DNA of 5,245 nt, taken from assembly GCA_934256695.1 (NCBI GenBank), contig CAKQPE010000131.1:1-5245 (forward strand), written 5' to 3'. The notes below the pieces were generated by a model. That model ran no database searches and was not told where the DNA came from. It saw only the letters and a list, made by a program, of their open reading frames with translations. Positions 1 through 5,187 of this stretch are shown one piece after another; position 1 is the stretch's first letter; the number at the start of each line of letters is the position of its first letter. The stretch comes from an uncultured Eubacteriales bacterium. GTDB lineage: Bacteria > Bacillota > Clostridia > Lachnospirales > Anaerotignaceae. Made by a program: the position numbers and the translations under genes.

Positions 1-117
1 TTCACTGACTTTTTGTTTCCTAAAATTACTTTTTCGCTCTTTCGAGCTTTGAATTAACTTTGGGTTTTGGTTTGTTTCATATGTTATTCTTTTTTCAATG
101 TTCACAGTGCGATATTT
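1..117 (-). other. Probable rRNA operon leader, running off the left edge
   Basis: This minus-strand stretch lies downstream of a consensus promoter and contains no convincing open reading frame. It includes a GAACATTGAAAAAAGAATAA-type segment near 84-103, similar to the CTTTGAAAACTGAATA-type sequences seen in Firmicute rRNA leaders and spacers. It also contains a small GCTC-GAAA-GAGC hairpin (36-47) with a GNRA tetraloop, followed by purine-rich sequence. My reading is a pre-16S leader with the 16S gene just beyond base 1. The family resemblance is from memory and the rRNA gene itself is not visible. A leader for a tRNA cluster or another highly expressed RNA is the alternative. Confidence 0.55.
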
Positions 118-146
118 ATTATACGAAAGGTACAGCGATTTGTCAA
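118..146 (-). promoter_or_regulatory. Consensus sigma-A promoter (rRNA-type, proximal)
   Basis: On the minus strand the -35 hexamer TTGACA (141-146) and the -10 hexamer TATAAT (118-123) are both exact consensus, separated by exactly 17 bases (124-140). The start point would be near 110-113. Immediately upstream (147-190) the minus strand is almost pure A/T with phased A-runs, like an UP element that binds the RNA polymerase alpha subunit. This combination is typical of rRNA and tRNA promoters. Transcription points leftward out of the window. Confidence 0.85.
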
Positions 147-190
147 CACTTTTTTTAAACTTTTTTAAATTTTTTTATTTTTATTTTACA
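147..190 (-). promoter_or_regulatory. A/T-rich UP-element-like tract
   Basis: Directly upstream of the exact-consensus -35 box, about 44 bases are nearly all A and T. On the minus strand they form repeated runs of A separated by short T runs. Such tracts stimulate strong promoters by contact with the alpha C-terminal domain and by DNA bending. The assignment rests on position and composition only. Confidence 0.55.
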
Positions 191-219
191 AAGTCATTAG
201 TGTTTTCACTGATACCTTT

Positions 220-248
220 ATGAAACCTTTAAATTCCATCGGTTTCAT
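220..248. repeat. Inverted repeat between sir2 end and the strong promoter
   Basis: The 8-base arms ATGAAACC (220-227) and GGTTTCAT (241-248) are perfect complements separated by 13 bases. The repeat lies between the two tandem minus-strand promoters, about 30 bases past the sir2 stop. No U-run follows on the minus strand, so it is not a standard intrinsic terminator. It could be an operator or a processing site. I see no other candidate terminator for sir2 in this gap. Confidence 0.4.
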
Positions 249-259
249 CGAACCTATAA

Positions 260-288
260 AGTATACCACAAATTTTATCTTTAATCAA
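260..288 (-). promoter_or_regulatory. Upstream tandem promoter overlapping the sir2 stop
   Basis: On the minus strand TTGATT (283-288) is spaced 17 bases from TATACT (260-265). This matches consensus at 4 of 6 and 5 of 6 positions with ideal spacing. The -35 box lies within the last codons of the Sir2 gene. Together with the exact-consensus promoter 140 bases downstream it gives a tandem arrangement typical of rRNA operons. It is weaker and less certain than the proximal promoter. Confidence 0.5.
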
Positions 289-1009
289 CAACTTTTTTAA
301 AAACTTCTCCTATACTCATATGAAGCACCAAATCAGCCCTTGAATCCACATTTGTAGTTGATTTATTTATCAGAACAAGCTTGTGTCCCCTGTAATAATT
401 TATAAGTCCTGCCGCCGGATATACGGCAAGGCTTGTTCCTCCTATTATAAGTATATCGGCATTTGATATATAACGAACGGCTTCTTCCATCAGATTCATA
501 TCAAGGCCTTCCTCGTAAAGCACAACATCAGGTCTTACAACACCGCCGCACCTGTCACACTTAGGTACTCCGTCAGAATTTATAATATACTCTATACCGA
601 ATTTTTTACCGCATTTTATGCAATAATTTTTATATAAAGTTCCATGAAGTTCCAGAACATTCTTGCTCCCTGCCTCCTGATGAAGGTTATCAATATTCTG
701 TGTTATAACCGCTTTAAGCTTTCCTTCCTCCTCCAGTTTTGCAAGTGCATAGTGTGCCGCATTTGGTTTTGCATCGGTATAAATAAGGTTTTTCTTGCAG
801 TAATCAAAAAACACTTCCTTATTATTTTCAAAAAATGTATGGCTCAGTATTGTCTCCGGATTAACACCGTACTCGCTTATTGTTTTGTAAATTCCTTTTT
901 CGCCTCGGAAATCAGGTATTCCGCTTTCGGTAGAAACTCCCGCACCGCCAAAAAACACTATATTGTTGCTTTCTTCAATCCAGCTTTTAAGTTTTGCAAT
1001 ATTATCCAT
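281..1009 (-). CDS. cobB: Sir2-family NAD-dependent protein deacetylase
   Basis: This is a 242-residue sirtuin, the usual size of a bacterial catalytic core, and should be cytoplasmic. Sirtuins remove acetyl groups from lysines, consuming NAD and releasing nicotinamide and O-acetyl-ADP-ribose. Visible motifs in order: the NAD-binding GGAGVSTESGIPDFRG (21-36), TQNIDNLH (103-110), catalytic His122 in LHG, zinc cysteines C130-x2-C133 and C151-x2-C154, RPDVVLYEE (159-167) and GTSLAVYP (191-198). The sequence resembles the Thermotoga maritima Sir2 type (class U). The Tyr-x-x-Arg pair that marks desuccinylases is not evident (YCKK at 70-73), so deacetylation is the likelier activity. The ATG is preceded by a near-perfect AAGGAGGT site (1016-1023) that overlaps the stop of lysR, so the two genes form one operon. 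Its physiological targets cannot be read from the sequence. Confidence 0.95.
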   Translation of the reverse strand: MDNIAKLKSWIEESNNIVFFGGAGVSTESGIPDFRGEKGIYKTISEYGVNPETILSHTFFENNKEVFFDYCKKNLIYTDAKPNAAHYALAKLEEEGKLKAVITQNIDNLHQEAGSKNVLELHGTLYKNYCIKCGKKFGIEYIINSDGVPKCDRCGGVVRPDVVLYEEGLDMNLMEEAVRYISNADILIIGGTSLAVYPAAGLINYYRGHKLVLINKSTTNVDSRADLVLHMSIGEVFKKVVD

Positions 1010-1015
1010 TTTTAA

Positions 1016-1023
1016 ACCTCCTT
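1016..1023 (-). promoter_or_regulatory. Shine-Dalgarno of sir2 overlapping the lysR stop
   Basis: The minus strand reads TAAGGAGGT, so the TAA stop of lysR shares two bases with a full AAGGAGGT ribosome-binding site. The sir2 ATG follows at normal spacing. This confirms the sir2 start at 1009 and suggests translational coupling. Confidence 0.8.
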
Positions 1024-1906
1024 AGCCCAATTCAGACCTTATCAAATCCTCCAAAGCCTGCATCTGCGGTGTTTTCCATTTATTTCTGTGATAGAGAATC
1101 TGTATATACATTTTAATCTGACATTCTTTTATATCAAGAATTGCAAGCTCTTTGTTTTCCACACTTTTTTTAACAGTATAATAAGGAAGAAGTGAAACAC
1201 CCATATTTCTTTTTAGAAAATATATTATTGTTTCGGTATTTCCTATTTCAAGAAACGGATCCACACTTTTATCTATACTGGAAAGATACTCATCAAACGG
1301 TACCCTGTAACAAACGTCTTTTTCCGTAAGCATAAAAGGCTCTTTAAGCAAATCTTCCATTGTAATATTTTCTTTTTTTGCTATTTCATCATCGGCAGAA
1401 GCAACAAATGCAACATCATATTCTTTCTCATAGCTTCTTATCCATTCCTGATTATAATACTTTTTGTCAAAAGTAAAAAGCATATCTATTTCGTTATGAT
1501 TAAGCATATCAAAAAGCTGAAATGTAGCATCTGCCTTAACTACCGTTTCAACCTCAGGATAGAGTTTATGAAATTTATACAGTATTTCCGGAAACACAGA
1601 CATTGCAAGGCTTTCAAGCATACCTATACGAACCTTTCCTACAGGCTTTGACGGTTTTACGGCTATCTTTTTAGCCTTGTCTGCTATGGCAACAAGCTCA
1701 TTTGCATATTCAAAAAACTCTGTGCCTTTTTCCGTAAGTCTTATGCTTTTTCCTATTCTGTCAAACAATTTAATATTAAGCTCACTTTCCAGCTGCTGAA
1801 TTTGAACCGTAACTGTTGACTGATTATATCCAAGCTGTTTTGCCGCCTTTGTAAAACTTTGAAGCTCTGCGATTCTTAAAAAAGTAACTATATTTCTCAG
1901 TTCCAT
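1022..1906 (-). CDS. LysR-family transcriptional regulator
   Basis: This 294-residue protein has the standard LysR length and layout. An N-terminal winged helix-turn-helix (residues about 1-60) includes FLRIAELQSFTKAAKQLGYN, then STVTVQIQQLESEL and LFDRIGKSIRLTEKG. A linker helix follows (about 60-85), then a periplasmic-binding-protein-like effector domain from about 90 to the end, starting KVRIGMLES. The start ATG has GGAAG seven bases upstream. It is divergent from azlCD across 140 bp and is followed by sir2 in the same operon. LysR proteins usually control a divergent neighbour and themselves, so the likely targets are azlCD and its own operon, with an amino acid or related metabolite as effector. 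That is inference from position. The Bacillus subtilis azl operon uses the Lrp-type AzlB instead, so this regulator is of a different family. Confidence 0.92.
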   Translation of the reverse strand: MELRNIVTFLRIAELQSFTKAAKQLGYNQSTVTVQIQQLESELNIKLFDRIGKSIRLTEKGTEFFEYANELVAIADKAKKIAVKPSKPVGKVRIGMLESLAMSVFPEILYKFHKLYPEVETVVKADATFQLFDMLNHNEIDMLFTFDKKYYNQEWIRSYEKEYDVAFVASADDEIAKKENITMEDLLKEPFMLTEKDVCYRVPFDEYLSSIDKSVDPFLEIGNTETIIYFLKRNMGVSLLPYYTVKKSVENKELAILDIKECQIKMYIQILYHRNKWKTPQMQALEDLIRSELG

Positions 1907-1932
1907 GTTATCACTTCCATTAATTTTTTTAA

Positions 1933-1962
1933 ACTATATTATGAAATCCATTTATTTTACAA
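1933..1962 (-). promoter_or_regulatory. Probable lysR-sir2 promoter
   Basis: On the minus strand TTGTAA (1957-1962) is spaced 18 bases from TATAGT (1933-1938), matching consensus at 4 of 6 and 5 of 6. The -35 box falls on nearly the same bases as the -35 box of the opposing azlC promoter. The two promoters therefore overlap back to back, and one bound regulator could affect both. Confidence 0.5.
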
Positions 1963-1984
1963 ATACATACCCCAATGATATAAT
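1956..1984 (+). promoter_or_regulatory. azlCD promoter
   Basis: TTTACA (1956-1961) and TATAAT (1979-1984) are spaced by exactly 17 bases. The -10 is exact consensus and the -35 has one mismatch. Transcription would start near 1991, giving an untranslated leader of about 55 bases. The site AAAAGGAG at 2031-2038 then precedes the azlC ATG by eight bases. Confidence 0.75.
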
Positions 1985-1991
1985 GTCTCAT
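1975..1991. promoter_or_regulatory. Possible operator dyad over the azlC -10 box
   Basis: The short inverted repeat ATGA (1975-1978) - N9 - TCAT (1988-1991) is centred on the azlC -10 hexamer. Its size and T/A-rich core are compatible with a LysR-type or other dimeric repressor site. Dyads this short occur by chance in AT-rich DNA, so this is only a candidate. Confidence 0.2.
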
Positions 1992-2046
1992 ATAAAAATA
2001 AACAGTTAATTTTTACAAATGAAAAAATATAAAAGGAGAATATATT

Positions 2047-2772
2047 ATGGATAAGCAAACTTTCAAATTCGCATTTAACCGTACACTGCCCGTACTTTTC
2101 GGCTATCTGTTTTTAGGCTTTGCTTGTGGGCTTTTGCTTTTTAATGCAGGATATAATTTCATATGGGTCTTTTTCATAAGTCTTTTCGTGTATGCAGGCT
2201 CGGGACAAATGCTTCTTGCAAGTCTTCTTGCCGTACAGGCACCTTTTGCAACTGTTGCAATACTGACACTGCTTTTAAACAGCCGTCATATGTTCTACGG
2301 TCTTTCGTTTATAGACAGATTTAAGAAAGCAAAAAAGTTCTACCCATACATGATTTTTTCACTTACAGACGAAACATATTCCATTCTCTGCTCAACCAAA
2401 ACACCGGCTCATCTTGATGATGGAAATGTTATTAAGCTTATAGCCCTTCTTGACCACAGCTATTGGATTGCAGGATGTGTACTCGGTGCAATTATCGGTC
2501 AGGTACTTGCCCTTGATTTTAAAGGCGTTGATTTTGCAATGACAGCACTGTTTGTTGTAATATTTGTGGAACAGTGGCAGTCATTTAAATCACATATTCC
2601 TGTATATATAGGCATCGGCTGTTCACTTATGTGCATACTTGTTTTCGGAGCGGATAATTTTATACTTCCTTCTCTTGTATCTACAGTAGCACTTTTAATG
2701 ATTTTACGCAACACTATAGAGCCGTATAAAGACAAGAATAAATCAACAGGCAGAGAGGCAGTGAGAGCATGA
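2047..2772 (+). CDS. azlC: AzlC-family branched-chain amino-acid exporter, large subunit
   Basis: This 241-residue polytopic membrane protein has the usual AzlC size. AzlC together with AzlD exports branched-chain amino acids and analogues such as azaleucine (Bacillus AzlCD, Corynebacterium BrnFE). Family hallmarks are FVYAGSGQM (47-55), LLLNSRHMFYGLS (75-87) and SLTDETYSIL (105-114). Hydrophobic spans lie at about 14-34, 37-60, 62-78, 131-155, 162-176, 185-201 and 205-221. The charged loop RFKKAKK (91-97) and the basic tail after residue 225 should face the cytoplasm. The start is set by AAAAGGAG eight bases upstream. The gene has its own strong promoter, lies divergent from a LysR gene, and overlaps azlD by ATGA, so the two subunits are made together. 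The exact substrate of this homologue is not readable from the sequence. Confidence 0.95.
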   Translation: MDKQTFKFAFNRTLPVLFGYLFLGFACGLLLFNAGYNFIWVFFISLFVYAGSGQMLLASLLAVQAPFATVAILTLLLNSRHMFYGLSFIDRFKKAKKFYPYMIFSLTDETYSILCSTKTPAHLDDGNVIKLIALLDHSYWIAGCVLGAIIGQVLALDFKGVDFAMTALFVVIFVEQWQSFKSHIPVYIGIGCSLMCILVFGADNFILPSLVSTVALLMILRNTIEPYKDKNKSTGREAVRA

Positions 2773-3101
2773 GTTTGACAACATATTCTATAATAGCCAT
2801 AGCAGTTGCAGCCCTTTGTACTTTCGCAACACGTCTTGTACCATTTGCTCTTTTCGGCGGAAAAAAAGAAGTTCCCGCAACAATAACATATTTGGGAAAA
2901 GTACTCCCTCCCGCAATAATCGCAACACTGATAATTTATTGCATAAGAAGTGTAGATTTTACAGCATCGCCTCATGGTGCGGCAGAAATAATTGCCATAG
3001 TCGTAACGGCACTTCTTCATATATGGAAAAAGAACACACTTATTTCCATAGGCGGCGGAACAATACTTTATATGTTCCTTGTTCAATTTGTTTTTGTGTA
3101 A
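2769..3101 (+). CDS. azlD: AzlD-family exporter small subunit
   Basis: This 110-residue hydrophobic protein is the usual partner of AzlC. Visible family features are TRLVPFALF (21-29) at the end of the first membrane span, YLGKVLPPAI (41-50), and the C-terminal HIWKKNTLISIGGGTILYM (84-102). There are about four membrane spans, near 5-20, 45-58, 72-85 and 93-109. The ATG overlaps the azlC stop (ATGA, 2769-2772). A GTGAGAG stretch inside the azlC end could act as a weak ribosome-binding site, but translational coupling is the more likely driver. Loss of this subunit generally abolishes export in characterised BrnFE/AzlCD pairs. It ends the operon, and a terminator-like hairpin follows about 85 bases later. 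Confidence 0.94.
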   Translation: MSLTTYSIIAIAVAALCTFATRLVPFALFGGKKEVPATITYLGKVLPPAIIATLIIYCIRSVDFTASPHGAAEIIAIVVTALLHIWKKNTLISIGGGTILYMFLVQFVFV

Positions 3102-3118
3102 AGCCTTACCCCTAATAC

Positions 3119-3167
3119 CAAACCATAGGGATTTTACCCCAAATCCCAACAAGCCTTTTATGGTTTG
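3119..3167 (+). repeat. Folded repeat element, copy A (azlCD 3' region)
   Basis: Read on the plus strand, CAAACCATA (3119-3127) pairs perfectly with TATGGTTTG (3159-3167). Stacked directly inside it, GGGATTT (3128-3134) pairs perfectly with AAATCCC (3141-3147) around a TACCCC loop. A bulge of 11 bases holds ACAAGCCTTT. The same architecture and the same ten-base bulge recur at 5188-5240, so this appears to be a dispersed structured repeat. It lies between the azlD stop and the strong hairpin and would be transcribed with azlCD. No U-run follows, so it is not a classical terminator. Confidence 0.6.
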
Positions 3168-3184
3168 AGTACAACTTTCACTGT

Positions 3185-3220
3185 AAAACAGCTCTTAAAC
3201 ATAAGTTTAAGAGCTGTTTT
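3185..3220 (+). terminator. Strong intrinsic terminator after azlCD
   Basis: A perfect 16-base-pair stem runs AAAACAGCTCTTAAAC (3185-3200) to its exact complement (3205-3220), with a four-base loop ATAA. It is followed by ATTTTTC, which with the TTTT of the stem gives a U-rich tail on the plus strand. On the minus strand the tail is weaker (TTTTACAG), though the hairpin could still serve both directions. Confidence 0.85.
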
Positions 3221-3231
3221 ATTTTTCACTA

Positions 3232-3264
3232 ACAAAACCCAATGACCGTAGCATTGGGTTTTGT
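3232..3264 (-). terminator. Second hairpin, probable terminator of the dehydratase operon
   Basis: A perfect 13-base-pair stem runs ACAAAACCCAATG (3232-3244) to CATTGGGTTTTGT (3252-3264), with a seven-base loop. It lies 44 bases past the stop of the minus-strand NifU-like gene and only 11 bases from the azlCD terminator. Read on the minus strand, GGGTTTTGTTAG gives a moderate U-rich end. It could work in both directions, so the strand choice rests on position. Confidence 0.65.
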
Positions 3265-3308
3265 ATTTTGTATTAAAATAATGTAATTTTCGGCATAATG
3301 CAAATATT

Positions 3309-3602
3309 TTACAGCTCGTGATTAAGTATCTTTCGTGCTGTATCCAAAAGAGAGTCAGATACATCGTTTACAAGTATAATATCATCTATAAACCCGAACT
3401 TTTCTTTGAACTTTGCTTTTATTATGTCATCAAAAGTAGCCTGACTTGCTGGACATGTCATACACTGCCCCATAAGCTTTATTCGCAGTATTTTTTCACT
3501 AAAACTTACTATCCTTAAATCACCTCCGTGATTTAAAAGATATGGCCGTATTTCCTTATCTGCAAAATTTTCCAAGTCTATAATATATTTTTCATCAGTC
3601 AT
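3309..3602 (-). CDS. NifU C-terminal-domain Fe-S protein
   Basis: This 97-residue protein matches the stand-alone NifU C-terminal (Nfu) domain, which carries or donates an Fe-S cluster through a CxxC pair. Features are the IRPYLLNHGGDLRIV segment (18-32), where families usually have DGGD, and KLMGQCMTCPAS (42-53) with C47 and C50 as cluster ligands. An amphipathic helix and a short C-terminal tail follow. I chose the ATG at 3602 because GGTGA lies five bases upstream. TTG at 3614 and GTG at 3611 are also in frame but have poorer context. The ATG overlaps the end of the dehydratase gene by 8 bases (ATGACTGA). The partner gene encodes a [4Fe-4S] enzyme, so delivery or repair of that cluster is a reasonable inferred role. 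A general Fe-S carrier is the alternative. Confidence 0.88.
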   Translation of the reverse strand: MTDEKYIIDLENFADKEIRPYLLNHGGDLRIVSFSEKILRIKLMGQCMTCPASQATFDDIIKAKFKEKFGFIDDIILVNDVSDSLLDTARKILNHEL

Positions 3603-5055
3603 TTCCGTCACCAAAGTGTGCTATAGCCTTTGCCAGTTTTTTCTTTTCTTCCATATTGCTCTGGCGTGAAATCATAATTCTCTGTGCCTGCGGACTGCCT
3701 GCCCCGTGCATTGATTCCGTAAGATAACCTACTGCTGCAGTGCCGAGAGTAAGGTTTTCTATAAGTCTCATTATCTTTATTCTGTCCTTAACAGACACAT
3801 CTGAAACACCTTTGAAATATTTTTCTATATACGGCCCTGTAACAGGATTGTCAATGTCTGCCTCTGAAGGGGCAGTTACCATCAATCCTCCGGCTATATC
3901 CTGTGCAAGACGAGCAATTTCGTAAGGCAGTCTTGTTACATTCTGCTTGCATACATTGGCAAGAAGCAGATCTATAAGACAGTTTCCGCTTTCTGTCATA
4001 ACACCTTCGCATGAACAAGCAATACCACATGAATACAGTGTTTCGTTAAGGTGCACCATTTCTATAAGCTTGTCTTTAATATGGCTTGCCTTAGGGACAC
4101 CGTTTATATCTGCCGCAACTGCCGCCGCACCTATAAGTACATCACCTACACCTACCTTGCAGCCGCCATAACTCTGTCTGTGGTAGCCTGCAAAACGCTC
4201 AACAAGCATTGATGTAAAATCAGTTTCACCATTCATAAATATTCTGTCATTAGGTACAAATACGTTATCAAAAACAGTAAGGGCCTCTACTCCGCCGAAA
4301 GTTCTGTTTCCCGTATCCATAGGAGAGCCTTCCAATTTACGTGTATCACAGCTTTGTCTGCCGACTACCATAAAAAGTCCCTCGGCATCAAGCGGTACGG
4401 CAAATGAAAGGGCATAGTCCTTGTCATCAGGTCCCATAGCCACTGTAGGCATAACAAGAACCTCATGAGAGTTGCATATGCCTGTTTGATGAGCCTTTGC
4501 ACCACGGACAACTATTCCGTCCGGGCGTCTTTCAACTACTCTTAAATAAAGGTCTAAGTCTGCCTGCTTGCTTGGAGAAAGGCCTCTGTCGCCTTTGGGG
4601 TCTGTCATTGCACCGTCTACAACAAGATCCTTCTCCTGACAGTATTCAACGAATTTTTTAAATCTTTCATGGTACTGTGTACCGTATTTTTTATCTATTT
4701 CAAATGTTGTGCTGTATACTGCGTTTATTGCGTCAAGACCGACACACCTCTGGAAACAAGCTGCTGTTTTCTGTCCGCAAAGTCTCTGCATTTTTACTTT
4801 TTTGACCAAATCCTCAGGATTTTGGTGTATATGTGTAAAACGATTTATTGTCTCGCCTGTCAAACTGCTTTTTGCCGTCATAAGGTCTGCATATCTCGGA
4901 TTATTAGCCAAGTCATATGTCATTCTTACCGAGTTAAGTGATGGCTGTAAAATAGGATTGCCCACTGCCGTTTCATATTCTTTGCCAAACATATAAATAC
5001 GCATTTTTATTTTTTTAATGCTTTCTATGTACTGCTCGCCTGTCATTAGTGCCAT
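3595..5055 (-). CDS. abfD: 4-hydroxybutyryl-CoA dehydratase / vinylacetyl-CoA isomerase
   Basis: This 486-residue enzyme belongs to the FAD and [4Fe-4S] family that dehydrates 4-hydroxybutyryl-CoA to crotonyl-CoA and isomerises vinylacetyl-CoA, acting as a cytoplasmic tetramer in aminobutyrate and succinate fermentation. By comparison with the Clostridium aminobutyricum enzyme, the cluster ligands are C100 and C104 (ACFQRCVG), H292 and C299 (HRQSYGGCKVG). Active-site residues Q102, T191 (KAHQTG), E257 (GGVEAL), Y296, K300 and a glutamate in TESMHGAGSPQ (E447) are also present. These ligands separate it from the flavin-only 4-hydroxyphenylacetate hydroxylases with the same fold. The start at 5055 is preceded by AAAGGA nine bases upstream and matches the family N-terminus (LMTGEQYIESIKK). 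An in-frame TTG at 5139 would add 28 unlikely residues and lies within the promoter. It is followed by the overlapping NifU-like gene. No CoA-transferase or alcohol dehydrogenase partner is in view. Confidence 0.95.
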   Translation of the reverse strand: MALMTGEQYIESIKKIKMRIYMFGKEYETAVGNPILQPSLNSVRMTYDLANNPRYADLMTAKSSLTGETINRFTHIHQNPEDLVKKVKMQRLCGQKTAACFQRCVGLDAINAVYSTTFEIDKKYGTQYHERFKKFVEYCQEKDLVVDGAMTDPKGDRGLSPSKQADLDLYLRVVERRPDGIVVRGAKAHQTGICNSHEVLVMPTVAMGPDDKDYALSFAVPLDAEGLFMVVGRQSCDTRKLEGSPMDTGNRTFGGVEALTVFDNVFVPNDRIFMNGETDFTSMLVERFAGYHRQSYGGCKVGVGDVLIGAAAVAADINGVPKASHIKDKLIEMVHLNETLYSCGIACSCEGVMTESGNCLIDLLLANVCKQNVTRLPYEIARLAQDIAGGLMVTAPSEADIDNPVTGPYIEKYFKGVSDVSVKDRIKIMRLIENLTLGTAAVGYLTESMHGAGSPQAQRIMISRQSNMEEKKKLAKAIAHFGDGND

Positions 5056-5064
5056 GAAAATCAA

Positions 5065-5070
5065 TCCTTT
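5065..5070 (-). promoter_or_regulatory. Ribosome-binding site fixing the dehydratase start
   Basis: AAAGGA on the minus strand lies nine bases before the ATG at 5055. No comparable site precedes the upstream in-frame TTG, so this decides the start. Confidence 0.75.
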
Positions 5071-5077
5071 CCGTTTT

Positions 5078-5092
5078 GTTAATTTAGTTAAT
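5078..5092. repeat. Short direct repeat in the dehydratase leader
   Basis: GTTAAT occurs twice (5078-5083 and 5087-5092) with a three-base spacer, between the promoter and the ribosome-binding site. It could be a tandem half-site for a regulator. It is short and AT-rich, so chance is a serious alternative. Confidence 0.2.
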
Positions 5093-5110
5093 AAAATTTT
5101 TAACAGTATA

Positions 5111-5139
5111 ATTTTATCATTTTGCCATTCCATATACAA
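5111..5139 (-). promoter_or_regulatory. Promoter of the dehydratase operon
   Basis: On the minus strand TTGTAT (5134-5139) and TAAAAT (5111-5116) are spaced by exactly 17 bases, each with limited deviation from consensus. Transcription would start near 5104, giving a leader of about 50 bases. An overlapping TATACT at 5106-5111 is an alternative -10 but lacks a good -35. Confidence 0.6.
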
Positions 5140-5168
5140 GCCCTAATGTTTCCCACCGCTGACTGTTT

Positions 5169-5186
5169 GATAAATATAAATTTATC
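5169..5186. repeat. Small AT-rich palindrome upstream of the dehydratase promoter
   Basis: GATAAAT (5169-5175) and ATTTATC (5180-5186) form a seven-base-pair inverted repeat with a four-base loop. It lies 30 bases upstream of the dehydratase -35 box and next to repeat copy B. It could be an operator or part of the repeat element boundary, and it is weak evidence alone. Confidence 0.3.
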
Positions 5187-5187
5187 T

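Noticed and set aside
644..1015. Plus-strand reading frame opposite sir2
   Set aside because: It is antisense to a gene with clear sirtuin motifs and shows no domain or ribosome-binding support.
1991..2046. T-box, leucine-type attenuator or riboswitch in the azlC leader
   Set aside because: The leader is only about 55 bases, AT-rich, and shows no hairpin, leader peptide or T-box motif.
2499..3152. Long minus-strand reading frame opposite azlC and azlD
   Set aside because: Its translation is low-complexity and rich in Cys and Tyr, it lies antisense to two well-supported genes, and it resembles no family.
3158..3364. Small minus-strand reading frame spanning the intergenic hairpins
   Set aside because: It covers both terminator-like hairpins and overlaps the end of the NifU-like gene in another frame, and the product looks random.
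3595..5055. Annotation as 4-hydroxyphenylacetate 3-monooxygenase (HpaB)
   Set aside because: The fold is shared, but the [4Fe-4S] ligands C100, C104, H292 and C299 and the KAHQTG and HRQSYGGCKVG motifs mark the 4-hydroxybutyryl-CoA dehydratase branch.
5056..5139. N-terminal extension of the dehydratase by 28 residues from an in-frame TTG at 5139
   Set aside because: The extension has no family similarity, its region holds the promoter and ribosome-binding site, and the start at 5055 matches the family N-terminus.
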